NCBI GenBank assembly: GCA_038253135.1
Contig: JBBSHJ010000092.1
Span: forward strand, 1-13,178
Length of the DNA stretch: 13,178 nt
Direction of reading: 5' to 3'
Source: JBBSHJ01 sp038253135
Lineage (GTDB): Bacteria > Actinomycetota > Actinomycetes > Mycobacteriales > QHCD01
In this document: in pieces, positions 5,519 to 11,928 of the stretch
Layout: the number at the start of each line of letters is the position of its first letter
Position numbering within the stretch: the first letter of the stretch is position 1
Program-made: the position numbers and the translations under genes
The notes under the pieces: model-generated
The model's input: only the letters and a program-made list of their open reading frames with translations
Databases searched by the model: none
What the model was told of the DNA's origin: nothing

Positions 5519-6925
5519 GTGACCCTCCGCCTCTACGACACCGCCTCCCGGTCCGTCCGCGATTTTTGCCCTCGCACCGAGGGCGTGGCATCGATGTATC
5601 TGTGTGGCGCCACGGTGCAGGGCACGCCGCACATCGGGCATATCCGCGGGTCGGTCAACTTCGACGTGCTCAAGCGCTGGCTCGAGCACCGCGGCCTGAC
5701 GGTGATCTACGCCCGCAACGTCACCGACATCGAGGACAAGCTGATCGAGCGGGCGGCGAGCCTCGGCGTACCGACGTGGTCGCTGGCTGCCGACAACGAG
5801 CGGGCCTTCGCGCGGGCCTACGACGTGCTCGGCTGCGCGCCGCCGTCCGTCGAGCCCCGCGCGAGCGGCCACATCACCCAGATCCATGCGCTGGTGCAGC
5901 GGCTGATCGAGGGCGGGCACGCGTACGCCGCCGGCGGTGACGTCTACTTCGCGGTCGCGTCCTTTGCCGACTACGGCGCGCTGTCCGGCCAGCGCCCCGA
6001 CGACATGCGTGCGTCCGACGACGCCGACCCGGCCGCGCACAAACGCGATCCGCGCGACTTCGCGCTGTGGAAGGCGAGCAAGGCGGGCGAGCCGAGCTGG
6101 CCGTCGCCCTGGGGGCCCGGCCGACCGGGCTGGCACATCGAATGCTCGGCGATGAGTGCGTATTACCTCGGCCCGGAATTCGACATTCACGGGGCCGGCA
6201 TCGACCTCGTCTTCCCGCACAACGAGAACGAGCGGGCCCAGTCGCACGCCGCCGGCGACGGCTCGGCGGCGTACTGGCTGCACAACGGCTGGGTCGTCGA
6301 CGCGGCCGGCGAGAAGATGTCGAAGTCCGTCGGCAACGACCTCAAGGTCGACTCGGTCCTGCAGGCGGTGCGGCCGGCCGTGCTGCGCTACTACCTCGTC
6401 GCGGCGCACTACCGCTCCACGATCCGCGGGTCGCTGGCCGGCATGGCGGAGGCGCAGACGGCCTACTCCCGCCTCGAGGGCTTCATCAGCCGAGCGACCG
6501 AGTTGGTCGGCGATGCCGATCCCGCAGCGGCCATGCTGTGCGCCGATTTCGGCACCGCGATGGACGACGACCTCGGCACGCCCGCGGCGCTCGCGGCGAT
6601 TCACGAGGTCGTCCGCGAGGCCAACAAGTCGCTCGCGGACGGGGACAAGCCCGCGGTGCGGGGCGCGCTTGGCTCGGTACGCCGCATGCTCGGCCTGCTC
6701 GGTCTCGATCCGCTCGATCCGCACTGGTCCGGCACGGCACAGTCGGATCTCGCCGGCACGGTCGCCGCCCTGGTGGCCGTCGCGCTCGAGCAGCGCCAGG
6801 GCGCCCGGGCCCGGAGGGACTTCACCGCCGCCGACGCGATCCGCGACCGGCTGGTCGCGGCCGGCGTCACCGTCGAGGACACCCCGGCCGGACCGCGGTG
6901 GACCGTCGCCGGGGGGGTGGGCTGA
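5519..6925 (+). CDS. cysS: Cysteine--tRNA ligase
   Basis: A 468-residue class I aminoacyl-tRNA synthetase that charges tRNA-Cys in the cytosol. It carries CGATVQGTPHIGH with the HIGH motif at 38-41 and KMSKS at 266-270. The four zinc ligands that select cysteine are at C29, C209 (WHIECS), H234 and E238 (FPHNENE), essentially the numbering of the E. coli enzyme. The C-terminal part includes the DALR-like helical region and the RARRDFTAADAIRDRL motif followed by EDTPAGPRW, which ends typical CysS proteins. It is not MshC, which keeps the fold but differs in ends and length. GTG 5519 is chosen because MTLRLYDTASR is the normal family start and a -10 sits immediately upstream. Its TGA overlaps the rlmB ATG by one base. 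Confidence 0.97.
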   Translation: MTLRLYDTASRSVRDFCPRTEGVASMYLCGATVQGTPHIGHIRGSVNFDVLKRWLEHRGLTVIYARNVTDIEDKLIERAASLGVPTWSLAADNERAFARAYDVLGCAPPSVEPRASGHITQIHALVQRLIEGGHAYAAGGDVYFAVASFADYGALSGQRPDDMRASDDADPAAHKRDPRDFALWKASKAGEPSWPSPWGPGRPGWHIECSAMSAYYLGPEFDIHGAGIDLVFPHNENERAQSHAAGDGSAAYWLHNGWVVDAAGEKMSKSVGNDLKVDSVLQAVRPAVLRYYLVAAHYRSTIRGSLAGMAEAQTAYSRLEGFISRATELVGDADPAAAMLCADFGTAMDDDLGTPAALAAIHEVVREANKSLADGDKPAVRGALGSVRRMLGLLGLDPLDPHWSGTAQSDLAGTVAALVAVALEQRQGARARRDFTAADAIRDRLVAAGVTVEDTPAGPRWTVAGGVG

Positions 6926-7923
6926 TGGCCGGAAACTCCAAGCGCCGCGGCGCCGTACGCAAGCCCGGCAGCAAGAAGGGCGCGTCCGGCGGCTCGGGCG
7001 GCAAGGGCAAGGACCGGCTCGCCGGGCGCGGGCCGACGCCGCCGGCCGAGGCGCGGGTCGGTCATCCGGCCGCCCGACGGGCGACGGCCGAGCGGCGGGC
7101 CGGCGCGCGCTCGGGTCCCGGAGCGCGGCCCCGCGATCGGCCGCGCGGACGCCGGGCCGCGGACAACGTCGAGGTCGTGGTCGGCCGCAATCCGGTGCTT
7201 GAGGCGTTGCGGGCGCAGATCCCGGCGACCGCGCTCTACCTGCTCACCGACGCCGATCCCGACCAGCGGCTGACTGAGGCGGCCAAGCTCGCCGCCGGGC
7301 GCGGCCTGCCGGTGATCGAGGTGCCGCGGATCGAGCTGGATCGGCTGACCGGCGGCGACCGGCACGGCAGCGTGCTGCACCAGGGCATCGGTCTGCAGGT
7401 GCCGCCCTTCCGCTACGCGCATCCCGACGAGCTGCTCGAGCGGGCACTGGCGCGGTCGCCGGGCCTGATCGTCGCCATCGACGGCATCACCGATCCGCGG
7501 AACCTCGGCGCGGTCATCCGCTCGGCGGCAGGTTTCGGAGCGCAGGGCGTCGTGGTCCCCGAACGCCGCGCCGCCGGTGTCACCGCCGCCGCCTGGCGGA
7601 CCAGCGCGGGCGCGGCCGCCCGTGTCCCGGTCGCGCGCGCGACGAACCTCGTCCGAACGCTGACGGCGTACCGGAAGGCGGGGCTGATTATCGCCGGCCT
7701 GTCGGCCGACGGCGGGACCTCGCTGGATGATTTCGCCCTGGCGTCCGATCCGTTGTGCGTCGTGGTCGGCTCCGAGGGGCGGGGCCTGTCCCGGCTGGTC
7801 GGCGAGACGTGCGAGGTGCAGGTGGCGATCCCGATGAGCGCGCGGCTCGAGTCGCTCAACGCCAGCGTGGCGGCCGCGGTCGTGCTGGCCGAGGTGGCCC
7901 GGCGCCGCCGCCTCCCGAGCTGA
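6925..7923 (+). CDS. rlmB: 23S rRNA (guanosine-2'-O-)-methyltransferase, TrmH/SpoU family RlmB type
   Basis: A 332-residue SPOUT methyltransferase, expected to methylate the 2'-O of a guanosine in 23S rRNA (G2251 in E. coli numbering) using S-adenosylmethionine. The first 80 residues are a basic, Gly/Arg/Lys-rich tail (MAGNSKRRGAVRKPGSKKG) typical of actinobacterial members. Next come the SpoU substrate-binding domain (VEVVVGRNPVLEAL, 82-95, through about 160) and the knotted catalytic domain with motif 1 IDGITDPRNLGAVIRSA (185-201), motif 2 VVVGSEGRGLSRLV (279-292) and motif 3 IPMSARLESLNASVAAAV (302-319). Start is the ATG in TGATG at the cysS stop, giving translational coupling; a G-rich stretch at 6911-6920 may serve as ribosome binding site. 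The same frame is open upstream through cysS, but that part is a shadow. Other TrmH-type rRNA specificity is possible. Confidence 0.92.
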   Translation: MAGNSKRRGAVRKPGSKKGASGGSGGKGKDRLAGRGPTPPAEARVGHPAARRATAERRAGARSGPGARPRDRPRGRRAADNVEVVVGRNPVLEALRAQIPATALYLLTDADPDQRLTEAAKLAAGRGLPVIEVPRIELDRLTGGDRHGSVLHQGIGLQVPPFRYAHPDELLERALARSPGLIVAIDGITDPRNLGAVIRSAAGFGAQGVVVPERRAAGVTAAAWRTSAGAAARVPVARATNLVRTLTAYRKAGLIIAGLSADGGTSLDDFALASDPLCVVVGSEGRGLSRLVGETCEVQVAIPMSARLESLNASVAAAVVLAEVARRRRLPS

Positions 7924-7944
7924 GCGGCGGCATCTGCGCAGACG

Positions 7945-7982
7945 CCGACGGGCCCGCCGGATCGCTCCGGTAGGCCCGTCGG
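7945..7982. terminator. Bidirectional hairpin terminator between rlmB and the ABC ATPase gene
   Basis: CCGACGGGCC (7945-7954) pairs perfectly with 7973-7982. An inner CCGG-ATCGCT-CCGG (7957-7970) extends the stem after a 2x2 interruption. It lies between two convergent stop codons (7923 plus strand, 7996 minus strand) and lacks a strong T tract, as is common in high-GC actinobacteria. Confidence 0.8.
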
Positions 7983-7995
7983 TCGAGCCGCTCGG

Positions 7996-9081
7996 TCAGT
8001 TCAGGCGCTCGCCGGTCTCCGGGTTGAAGACGTGGGCGTCCGCCTCGCGGACGGCGAGGCGGATGGTCGCGCCCATGGTCGTCGGCTGGCGACCCTCGGT
8101 CCGGACGGTGAAGGTCTCGTCGTCACCGAGCTCGGTGGTGCCGTAGATGTAGGCGTCGGCGCCGAGCTCTTCGGTGAGGTTGACCTTCATGGCCAGCCCG
8201 TTCGGGTCGGAGGTGATCGTGAACGCCTCGGGGCGCACACCGAGCGTGATTTCGGACAGCCCGGCTTGGGAGGCCTGTTCGAGGATCTCGCGCGGAAGGG
8301 CGACGTTGAGGTTGCCCAGCCGGGCCCCGCCGGCGGTGAGCGGGACGGTCTTGAGGTTCATCGCCGGCGAGCCGATGAAACCGGCGACGAAGACGTTGTT
8401 GGGGTGCTCGTACAGCGCCCGCGGCGTGTCGCATTGCTGCAGCAGGCCGTCCTTGAGTACGGCGACCCGATGGCCCATCGTCATGGCTTCGATCTGGTCG
8501 TGCGTGACGTAGATGGTTGTCGTACCGAGCCGCGCCTGCAGCGCCGCGATGTTGGCGCGGGTCTCGACCCGCAGCTTGGCATCGAGGTTGGACAGCGGCT
8601 CATCCATGAGGAAGACGCTGGGCTCGCGCACGATGGCACGCCCCATCGCGACCCGCTGCCGCTGACCACCGGAGAGCGCCTTCGGCTTGCGGTCGAGGTA
8701 GGGCTCCAGGTCGAGCATCTTCGCGGCCTCGCGCACCCGAGCCATGCGGTCCGACTTGGAGACGCCCTTGAGTTTGAGGGCGAAGCCCATGTTGTCGGCG
8801 ACCGTCATGTGCGGGTAGAGCGCGTAGTTCTGGAACACCATCGCGATGTCCCGGTCCTTCGGCGGCTTGTTGGAGACGTCGACGCCACCGATGCGGACCT
8901 CGCCGCGATCGATGTCCTCGAGCCCGGCGAGCATCCGCAGTGCGGTGGACTTGCCCGAGCCGGACGGCCCGACCAAGACCATGAACTCGCCGTCGGTGAC
9001 GTCGAGGTTGAGCTCGTTGACGGCGGGGATGTCACTTCCCGGGTAGACCCGGGACGCGTCGACGAAGGCGACTTCGGCCAT
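7996..9081 (-). CDS. ABC transporter ATP-binding protein, MsiK/UgpC type (sugar import)
   Basis: A 361-residue ATPase subunit of a carbohydrate-uptake ABC importer, acting on the cytoplasmic face of the membrane. The nucleotide-binding domain has Walker A GPSGSGKST (38-46), Q-loop Q84 (VFQNYALYPHMTV), signature LSGGQRQRV (136-144), Walker B VFLMDEPLSNLDAKLR (156-171) and H-loop YVTHD (191-195). The C-terminal 120 residues form the TOBE/OB regulatory domain (LGVRPEAFTI near 280-289, then a second repeat to the end), as in MalK, UgpC and MsiK. No permease or binding-protein gene is adjacent. In Streptomyces the orphan MsiK powers several sugar importers, and a shared ATPase is the likely role here (inference). 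The ATG at 9081 has an AAAGGA ribosome site 9 nt upstream and a plausible promoter. Confidence 0.94.
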   Translation of the reverse strand: MAEVAFVDASRVYPGSDIPAVNELNLDVTDGEFMVLVGPSGSGKSTALRMLAGLEDIDRGEVRIGGVDVSNKPPKDRDIAMVFQNYALYPHMTVADNMGFALKLKGVSKSDRMARVREAAKMLDLEPYLDRKPKALSGGQRQRVAMGRAIVREPSVFLMDEPLSNLDAKLRVETRANIAALQARLGTTTIYVTHDQIEAMTMGHRVAVLKDGLLQQCDTPRALYEHPNNVFVAGFIGSPAMNLKTVPLTAGGARLGNLNVALPREILEQASQAGLSEITLGVRPEAFTITSDPNGLAMKVNLTEELGADAYIYGTTELGDDETFTVRTEGRQPTTMGATIRLAVREADAHVFNPETGERLN

Positions 9082-9090
9082 TGCGCGCTG

Positions 9091-9096
9091 TCCTTT
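9091..9096 (-). promoter_or_regulatory. Ribosome binding site of the ABC ATPase gene
   Basis: AAAGGA on the minus strand, 9 nt before the ATG at 9081. It supports this start. Confidence 0.65.
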
Positions 9097-9148
9097 CCGG
9101 ACGATGAAGTCATCGGGACAGCCGGGCTTGCGTACGACGCCGTTGTCG

Positions 9149-9176
9149 AATATGTGCCAGTCCCGAGGGCTAACAA
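9149..9176 (-). promoter_or_regulatory. Candidate promoter of the ABC ATPase gene
   Basis: On the minus strand, TTGTTA (9171-9176) and CATATT (9149-9154) are separated by 16 nt, a reasonable sigma-70-type pair. It lies in an A/T-richer patch upstream of the gene and leaves a leader of about 60 nt with a Shine-Dalgarno. Just upstream, GTGGTAGATCAC (9181-9192) has GTG/CAC ends that could belong to a regulator site, but it matches no consensus I know well. Confidence 0.45.
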
Positions 9177-9348
9177 GAGTGGTAGATCACATGAAGGTAG
9201 CGGACCGGCGGGCCAAGGTCACGCTGGCGGCCCCCGTCGGCCAGCGATCCGGGAGCGGCCGCAACCGGACGGCGCCGCCCCGTGGCTCCTCCCGCGGCCG
9301 ACCCGTGCCGGCCGGATTCCGCACCCGTCCGGGCGATCGCTCGCTGCC

Positions 9349-11022
9349 CTAGACGGACGGCTTCGCCGCCGCGTAGTCCGCGGCCACGGTGGCTTCGAGC
9401 GGGATCTTGACGGCCGTCGTACCGAACATCAGCCGGCTCGCGCGCGCGGCCGCGGACCCCACGGCGGCGACCACGGCGCCGGCGGCGGCGCTCGGCGCGT
9501 GCACGATGACCTCGTCGTGCTGGAAGAACACCAGCTCCGGTGATCCGTCGATCGCGGCGAGATCGTGGCGGAGGAAGGCGAGCAGGGCGTTGGCCCAGTC
9601 GGCGGCGGATCCCTGGATGACGAAGTTGCGGGTGAAGCGGCCGCGATCGCGGGCGCGGCGCACGTCGACGCTGGGCGATCCTGGCGGGCAGGTGCGCCCG
9701 AGCAGGGTGCGGACCAGCCCGCCGGCCTCACCGGTGCGGGCCGCGGTCTCCAGCAGGTCGAGCGCGACCGGGTAGCGGTTGCGGAGCGTCTGCAGGGCGG
9801 GCGAGCTGCCGCCGTACATCGCCGCGAGCAGGCCGATCTTCGCCAGCCGGCGATCGCCGTCGAACGACTCCGCGGCCAGCTGCGCATAGAGGTCCGGCGC
9901 GGCCGCGGCACGCATCATGCCCGGGTCACCGGAGACGGCGGCAAGGATGCGCGGCTCGAGCTGGCCGGCGTCGGCGACGACGAGCGAGAAGCCAGGGTCG
10001 GCGCGTACGGCGGCGCGCAGCGAGCGGGGGATCTGCAGCGCGCCGCCGCCGCGGGTCGCCCACCGGCCGGACACGACGCCGGCGGGGACGTATTCGGGGC
10101 GCAACCGACCGCGGCGTACCCACGCGTCGCGCCAGGCCCAGCCCGTCGCGGTCCAGAGCCGCGCGAGCTCCTTGTAGCGCAGCAACGGCTCCATGGCCGG
10201 ATGCTCGACCTTGCTGAGCTCCCACTTGCGGGTCGACTCGATCTCGATGCCGGCCCGGCGCAGGGCGGCGGTCAGCGCGAGCGGCGAGTCGGGGTTGAGG
10301 CCGGGCGCGTCGAGGCGTTCGGCGATCCGCTCGGCCAGCCGCTGCAGCTCGCGGGGGCGCTCGCCCCGGTGCGGTCTCGGGCCGAGCGCGTCCACCAGCA
10401 GGCGGTCATGGACCTCGCTGTCCCACGGCACCCCGGTCCGTCCCATCTCGACGCTGTCCAACGCGGCCGCGGAGTCGGTCGCTGCGAGCAGGTCGAGCCG
10501 GGCCGGGGTCACCGGGGCGGGCTCGTAGACGCGCTCGTCCGGCCCGGCGGCGGCGATCCGGCGGCGTTGCTCGGCGTAGACCGCGACCGCGGCGGCGAGC
10601 GGGTCGACCTCGGGCGGCAGCGACGAGCGGTCCTGCTCGGCGAACAGCGCCTCCTGGGTCAGCTCGGCGCCCTCGGGGAGCTCGGGCGCCGCGTCATCGG
10701 GCGGCTGCTCGCCCCGCGCCCGCAGCCAGGCGGCACCAAGCGATCGGGGCGAACCCCACCGGCCGGCGTACCCCTCCAGCACCGCCTCTGTCATCGCCAG
10801 GTCACGGGCCCGATCGACCCGCGTCCCTGCGCGAAGGACGTCGGGGTAGATCCGCGTCGTGTCCGGCCAGATCCAGAGCGGGTGCTCGGCGGCCTCGAGG
10901 GCGGCGATCGTGGCGGCGAGATCGGCCGCCGGCCGGGCATCGCTGGTGGGTACGCCGGCCGCGTCGACCCGCTGCCACCGGCCGCCGCCGGCGGCGCCCG
11001 CGACCACGACGACCCGCTCCAC
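9349..11022 (-). CDS. Family A DNA polymerase-like protein (actinobacterial bifunctional 3'-5' exonuclease/polymerase type)
   Basis: A 557-residue relative of DNA polymerase I without the 5' nuclease domain. The N-terminal third is a diverged exonuclease-like region (LWIWPDTTRIYPDVLRAG, RARDLAMTEAVL). The polymerase domain shows SGRWATRGGGALQIPR (318-333), motif A VVADAGQLEPRILAA (D351, E356, R358), motif B RRLAKIGLLAAMYG (K395, Y403) and motif C FFQHDEVIVH (H502, D503, E504). The catalytic carboxylates and the O-helix Lys and Tyr are kept, so polymerase activity is plausible. Differences from Pol I include DAGQLEP for DYSQIEL and Leu at the site equivalent to E. coli F762. Start choice: GTG at 11022 gives V-E-R-V-V-V-V and the usual family length, with GGGAG (11032-11036) 9 nt upstream. 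The frame is open 86 codons further, but that part looks unrelated and crosses the palindrome. Its role is probably repair or damage tolerance (inference). Confidence 0.85.
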   Translation of the reverse strand: MERVVVVAGAAGGGRWQRVDAAGVPTSDARPAADLAATIAALEAAEHPLWIWPDTTRIYPDVLRAGTRVDRARDLAMTEAVLEGYAGRWGSPRSLGAAWLRARGEQPPDDAAPELPEGAELTQEALFAEQDRSSLPPEVDPLAAAVAVYAEQRRRIAAAGPDERVYEPAPVTPARLDLLAATDSAAALDSVEMGRTGVPWDSEVHDRLLVDALGPRPHRGERPRELQRLAERIAERLDAPGLNPDSPLALTAALRRAGIEIESTRKWELSKVEHPAMEPLLRYKELARLWTATGWAWRDAWVRRGRLRPEYVPAGVVSGRWATRGGGALQIPRSLRAAVRADPGFSLVVADAGQLEPRILAAVSGDPGMMRAAAAPDLYAQLAAESFDGDRRLAKIGLLAAMYGGSSPALQTLRNRYPVALDLLETAARTGEAGGLVRTLLGRTCPPGSPSVDVRRARDRGRFTRNFVIQGSAADWANALLAFLRHDLAAIDGSPELVFFQHDEVIVHAPSAAAGAVVAAVGSAAARASRLMFGTTAVKIPLEATVAADYAAAKPSV

Positions 11023-11060
11023 GCCCGCATTCTCCCGCGCCGGGCCGACACCCACATGAG

Positions 11061-11108
11061 CGCTTTTGGCGGCGGTACGTCGCATACGACGCAGCACCGC
11101 CAAAAGCG
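11061..11108. repeat. 48-base nested palindrome between divergent genes
   Basis: CGCTTTTGGCGG (11061-11072) and its exact reverse complement (11097-11108) enclose a second inverted repeat, CGTCG (11078-11082) and CGACG (11087-11091), around the loop CATA. It lies between the polymerase-like gene (minus) and the Pr6Pr gene (plus), upstream of both. The position argues against a terminator for either. It could be a REP/MITE-like element, an operator or a cruciform. Confidence 0.75.
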
Positions 11109-11170
11109 AGTCCGGGAGGGCCGGCGGAGGGTCGCGCGACAGCGGGCGACGTTCCCGCCAGACTTGACCT

Positions 11171-11838
11171 GTGTCGGCTGCCGCATTGAGCGAGCTCGGC
11201 CGGTCTGGCGCCGCCACACCGGCGGTGCGGGCGTGGCGGCTGGCCTTCGCCGCCCTTGCGACGTCGGCGGTGATCGACATCGTCGTCGAGGGTCTCCCGC
11301 ATGCGTCGTTCTCGATCGCGAACTTCGTCAGCTACTTCACGATCGAGAGCAACCTGGCCGGCATCGTCGTCCTTTCGGCAGCCGCCGTGCGGGTGCCGAT
11401 GCCGCCGCGGTTCGAGGCGATCCGAGGCGCGGTGACGCTCTACCTCGTCGTGACCGGCATCATCTACAACGCGCTGCTGCGCGACGTCGGCGTCGGTATC
11501 GCAGCGGAGTGGACGAACGTGGTCGTGCACTTGGTGATGCCGGTCGTCGTCCTTTTCGACTGGCTGCTGGTCCCGCCGGTGCGCGCCATCGCCGGCCGGA
11601 CCGCGCTGATCTGGCTGGCCTACCCGCTGTGCTACCTCGCCTACTCCCTGGTCCGCGGGCCGATCGTGGACTGGTACCCCTACCCGTTCATCGACCCGGG
11701 CCACACGGCGGCTACGGTCGCGTCGCGGCGTACGCCGTGGTCCTTGCCGCCGTCATGGGCGCCCTGGCCACCGCAGTCGCCTGGCTCGGTACGACGCTCC
11801 GCCGCGCGCACGATCGCCACGTCGCCGTCGAGGTCTGA
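11171..11838 (+). CDS. Pr6Pr family six-TM membrane protein, read with a -1 frameshift
   Basis: From GTG 11171 the frame encodes five hydrophobic segments and the Pr6Pr hallmarks VSYFTIESNLAGIVVLSAA, GAVTLYLVVTGIIYNALLR, HLVMPVVVLFDWLL and LAYPLCYLAYSLVRGPIVDWYPYPFIDPG. Homologues continue with an HGGYGRV segment and a sixth helix. Here that segment (PHGGYGRVAAYAVVLAAVMGALA...) is in the -1 frame, ending at TGA 11836-11838. The switch falls on C_CCG_GGC (11695-11701), and a joined product would be 222 residues, the expected family length. In the unshifted frame translation runs to 11995 with a non-hydrophobic tail overlapping the FHA gene. Explanations: a one-base deletion (mutation), an error in the C/G run, or programmed frameshifting. 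Function of the family is unknown to me. CAGACT 7 nt before the GTG may be a weak leaderless -10. Confidence 0.75.
11695..11701 (+). other. Slippery heptamer C_CCG_GGC at the Pr6Pr frame change
   Basis: In the upstream frame the codons are GAC CCG GGC, so the heptamer has the X_XXY_YYZ arrangement of -1 frameshift sites. Slipping back one base gives D-P-G-P-H-G-G-Y-G-R-V, restoring the family sequence. GGCGGC at 11707-11712 can pair with GCCGCC at 11748-11753 as a downstream structure, with GGCGTACGCC inside. Confidence 0.4.
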
Positions 11839-11892
11839 GATCCTGGCCGCCGTCCGCCGGACCCGAGACGGCGAGAACGACGCGACCGATGT

Positions 11893-11927
11893 GCAGGCGA
11901 ACAGGTGCCACGCCGGCATGCGCCTGC
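11893..11927. terminator. Hairpin between convergent Pr6Pr and FHA genes
   Basis: GCAGGCG (11893-11899) pairs with CGCCTGC (11921-11927), and an inner TGCC (11906-11909) with GGCA (11915-11918). It lies between the shifted Pr6Pr stop (11838) and the FHA stop (11929), where a two-way terminator is expected. There is no T tract. Confidence 0.5.
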
Positions 11928-11928
11928 G

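Noticed and set aside
6067..6924. Open frame running upstream of rlmB through the second half of cysS
   Set aside because: The product is Arg/Gly/Ala-rich and unlike any family. CysS in the other frame has all its motifs, and the rlmB protein begins normally at the TGATG overlap.
9177..9195. CRP-type site upstream of the ABC ATPase gene
   Set aside because: Only the TCACA half matches; the other half-site does not fit TGTGA or GTGA at the required spacing.
8032..9543. 503-codon plus-strand open frame opposite the ABC ATPase gene
   Set aside because: It is antisense to a gene with all ABC motifs and has no recognisable domain; long antisense frames are expected at this GC content.
11023..11280. 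86-codon N-terminal extension of the polymerase-like protein
   Set aside because: It is unlike the family N-terminus, runs through the nested palindrome and overlaps the divergent Pr6Pr start. GTG 11022 gives the normal length.
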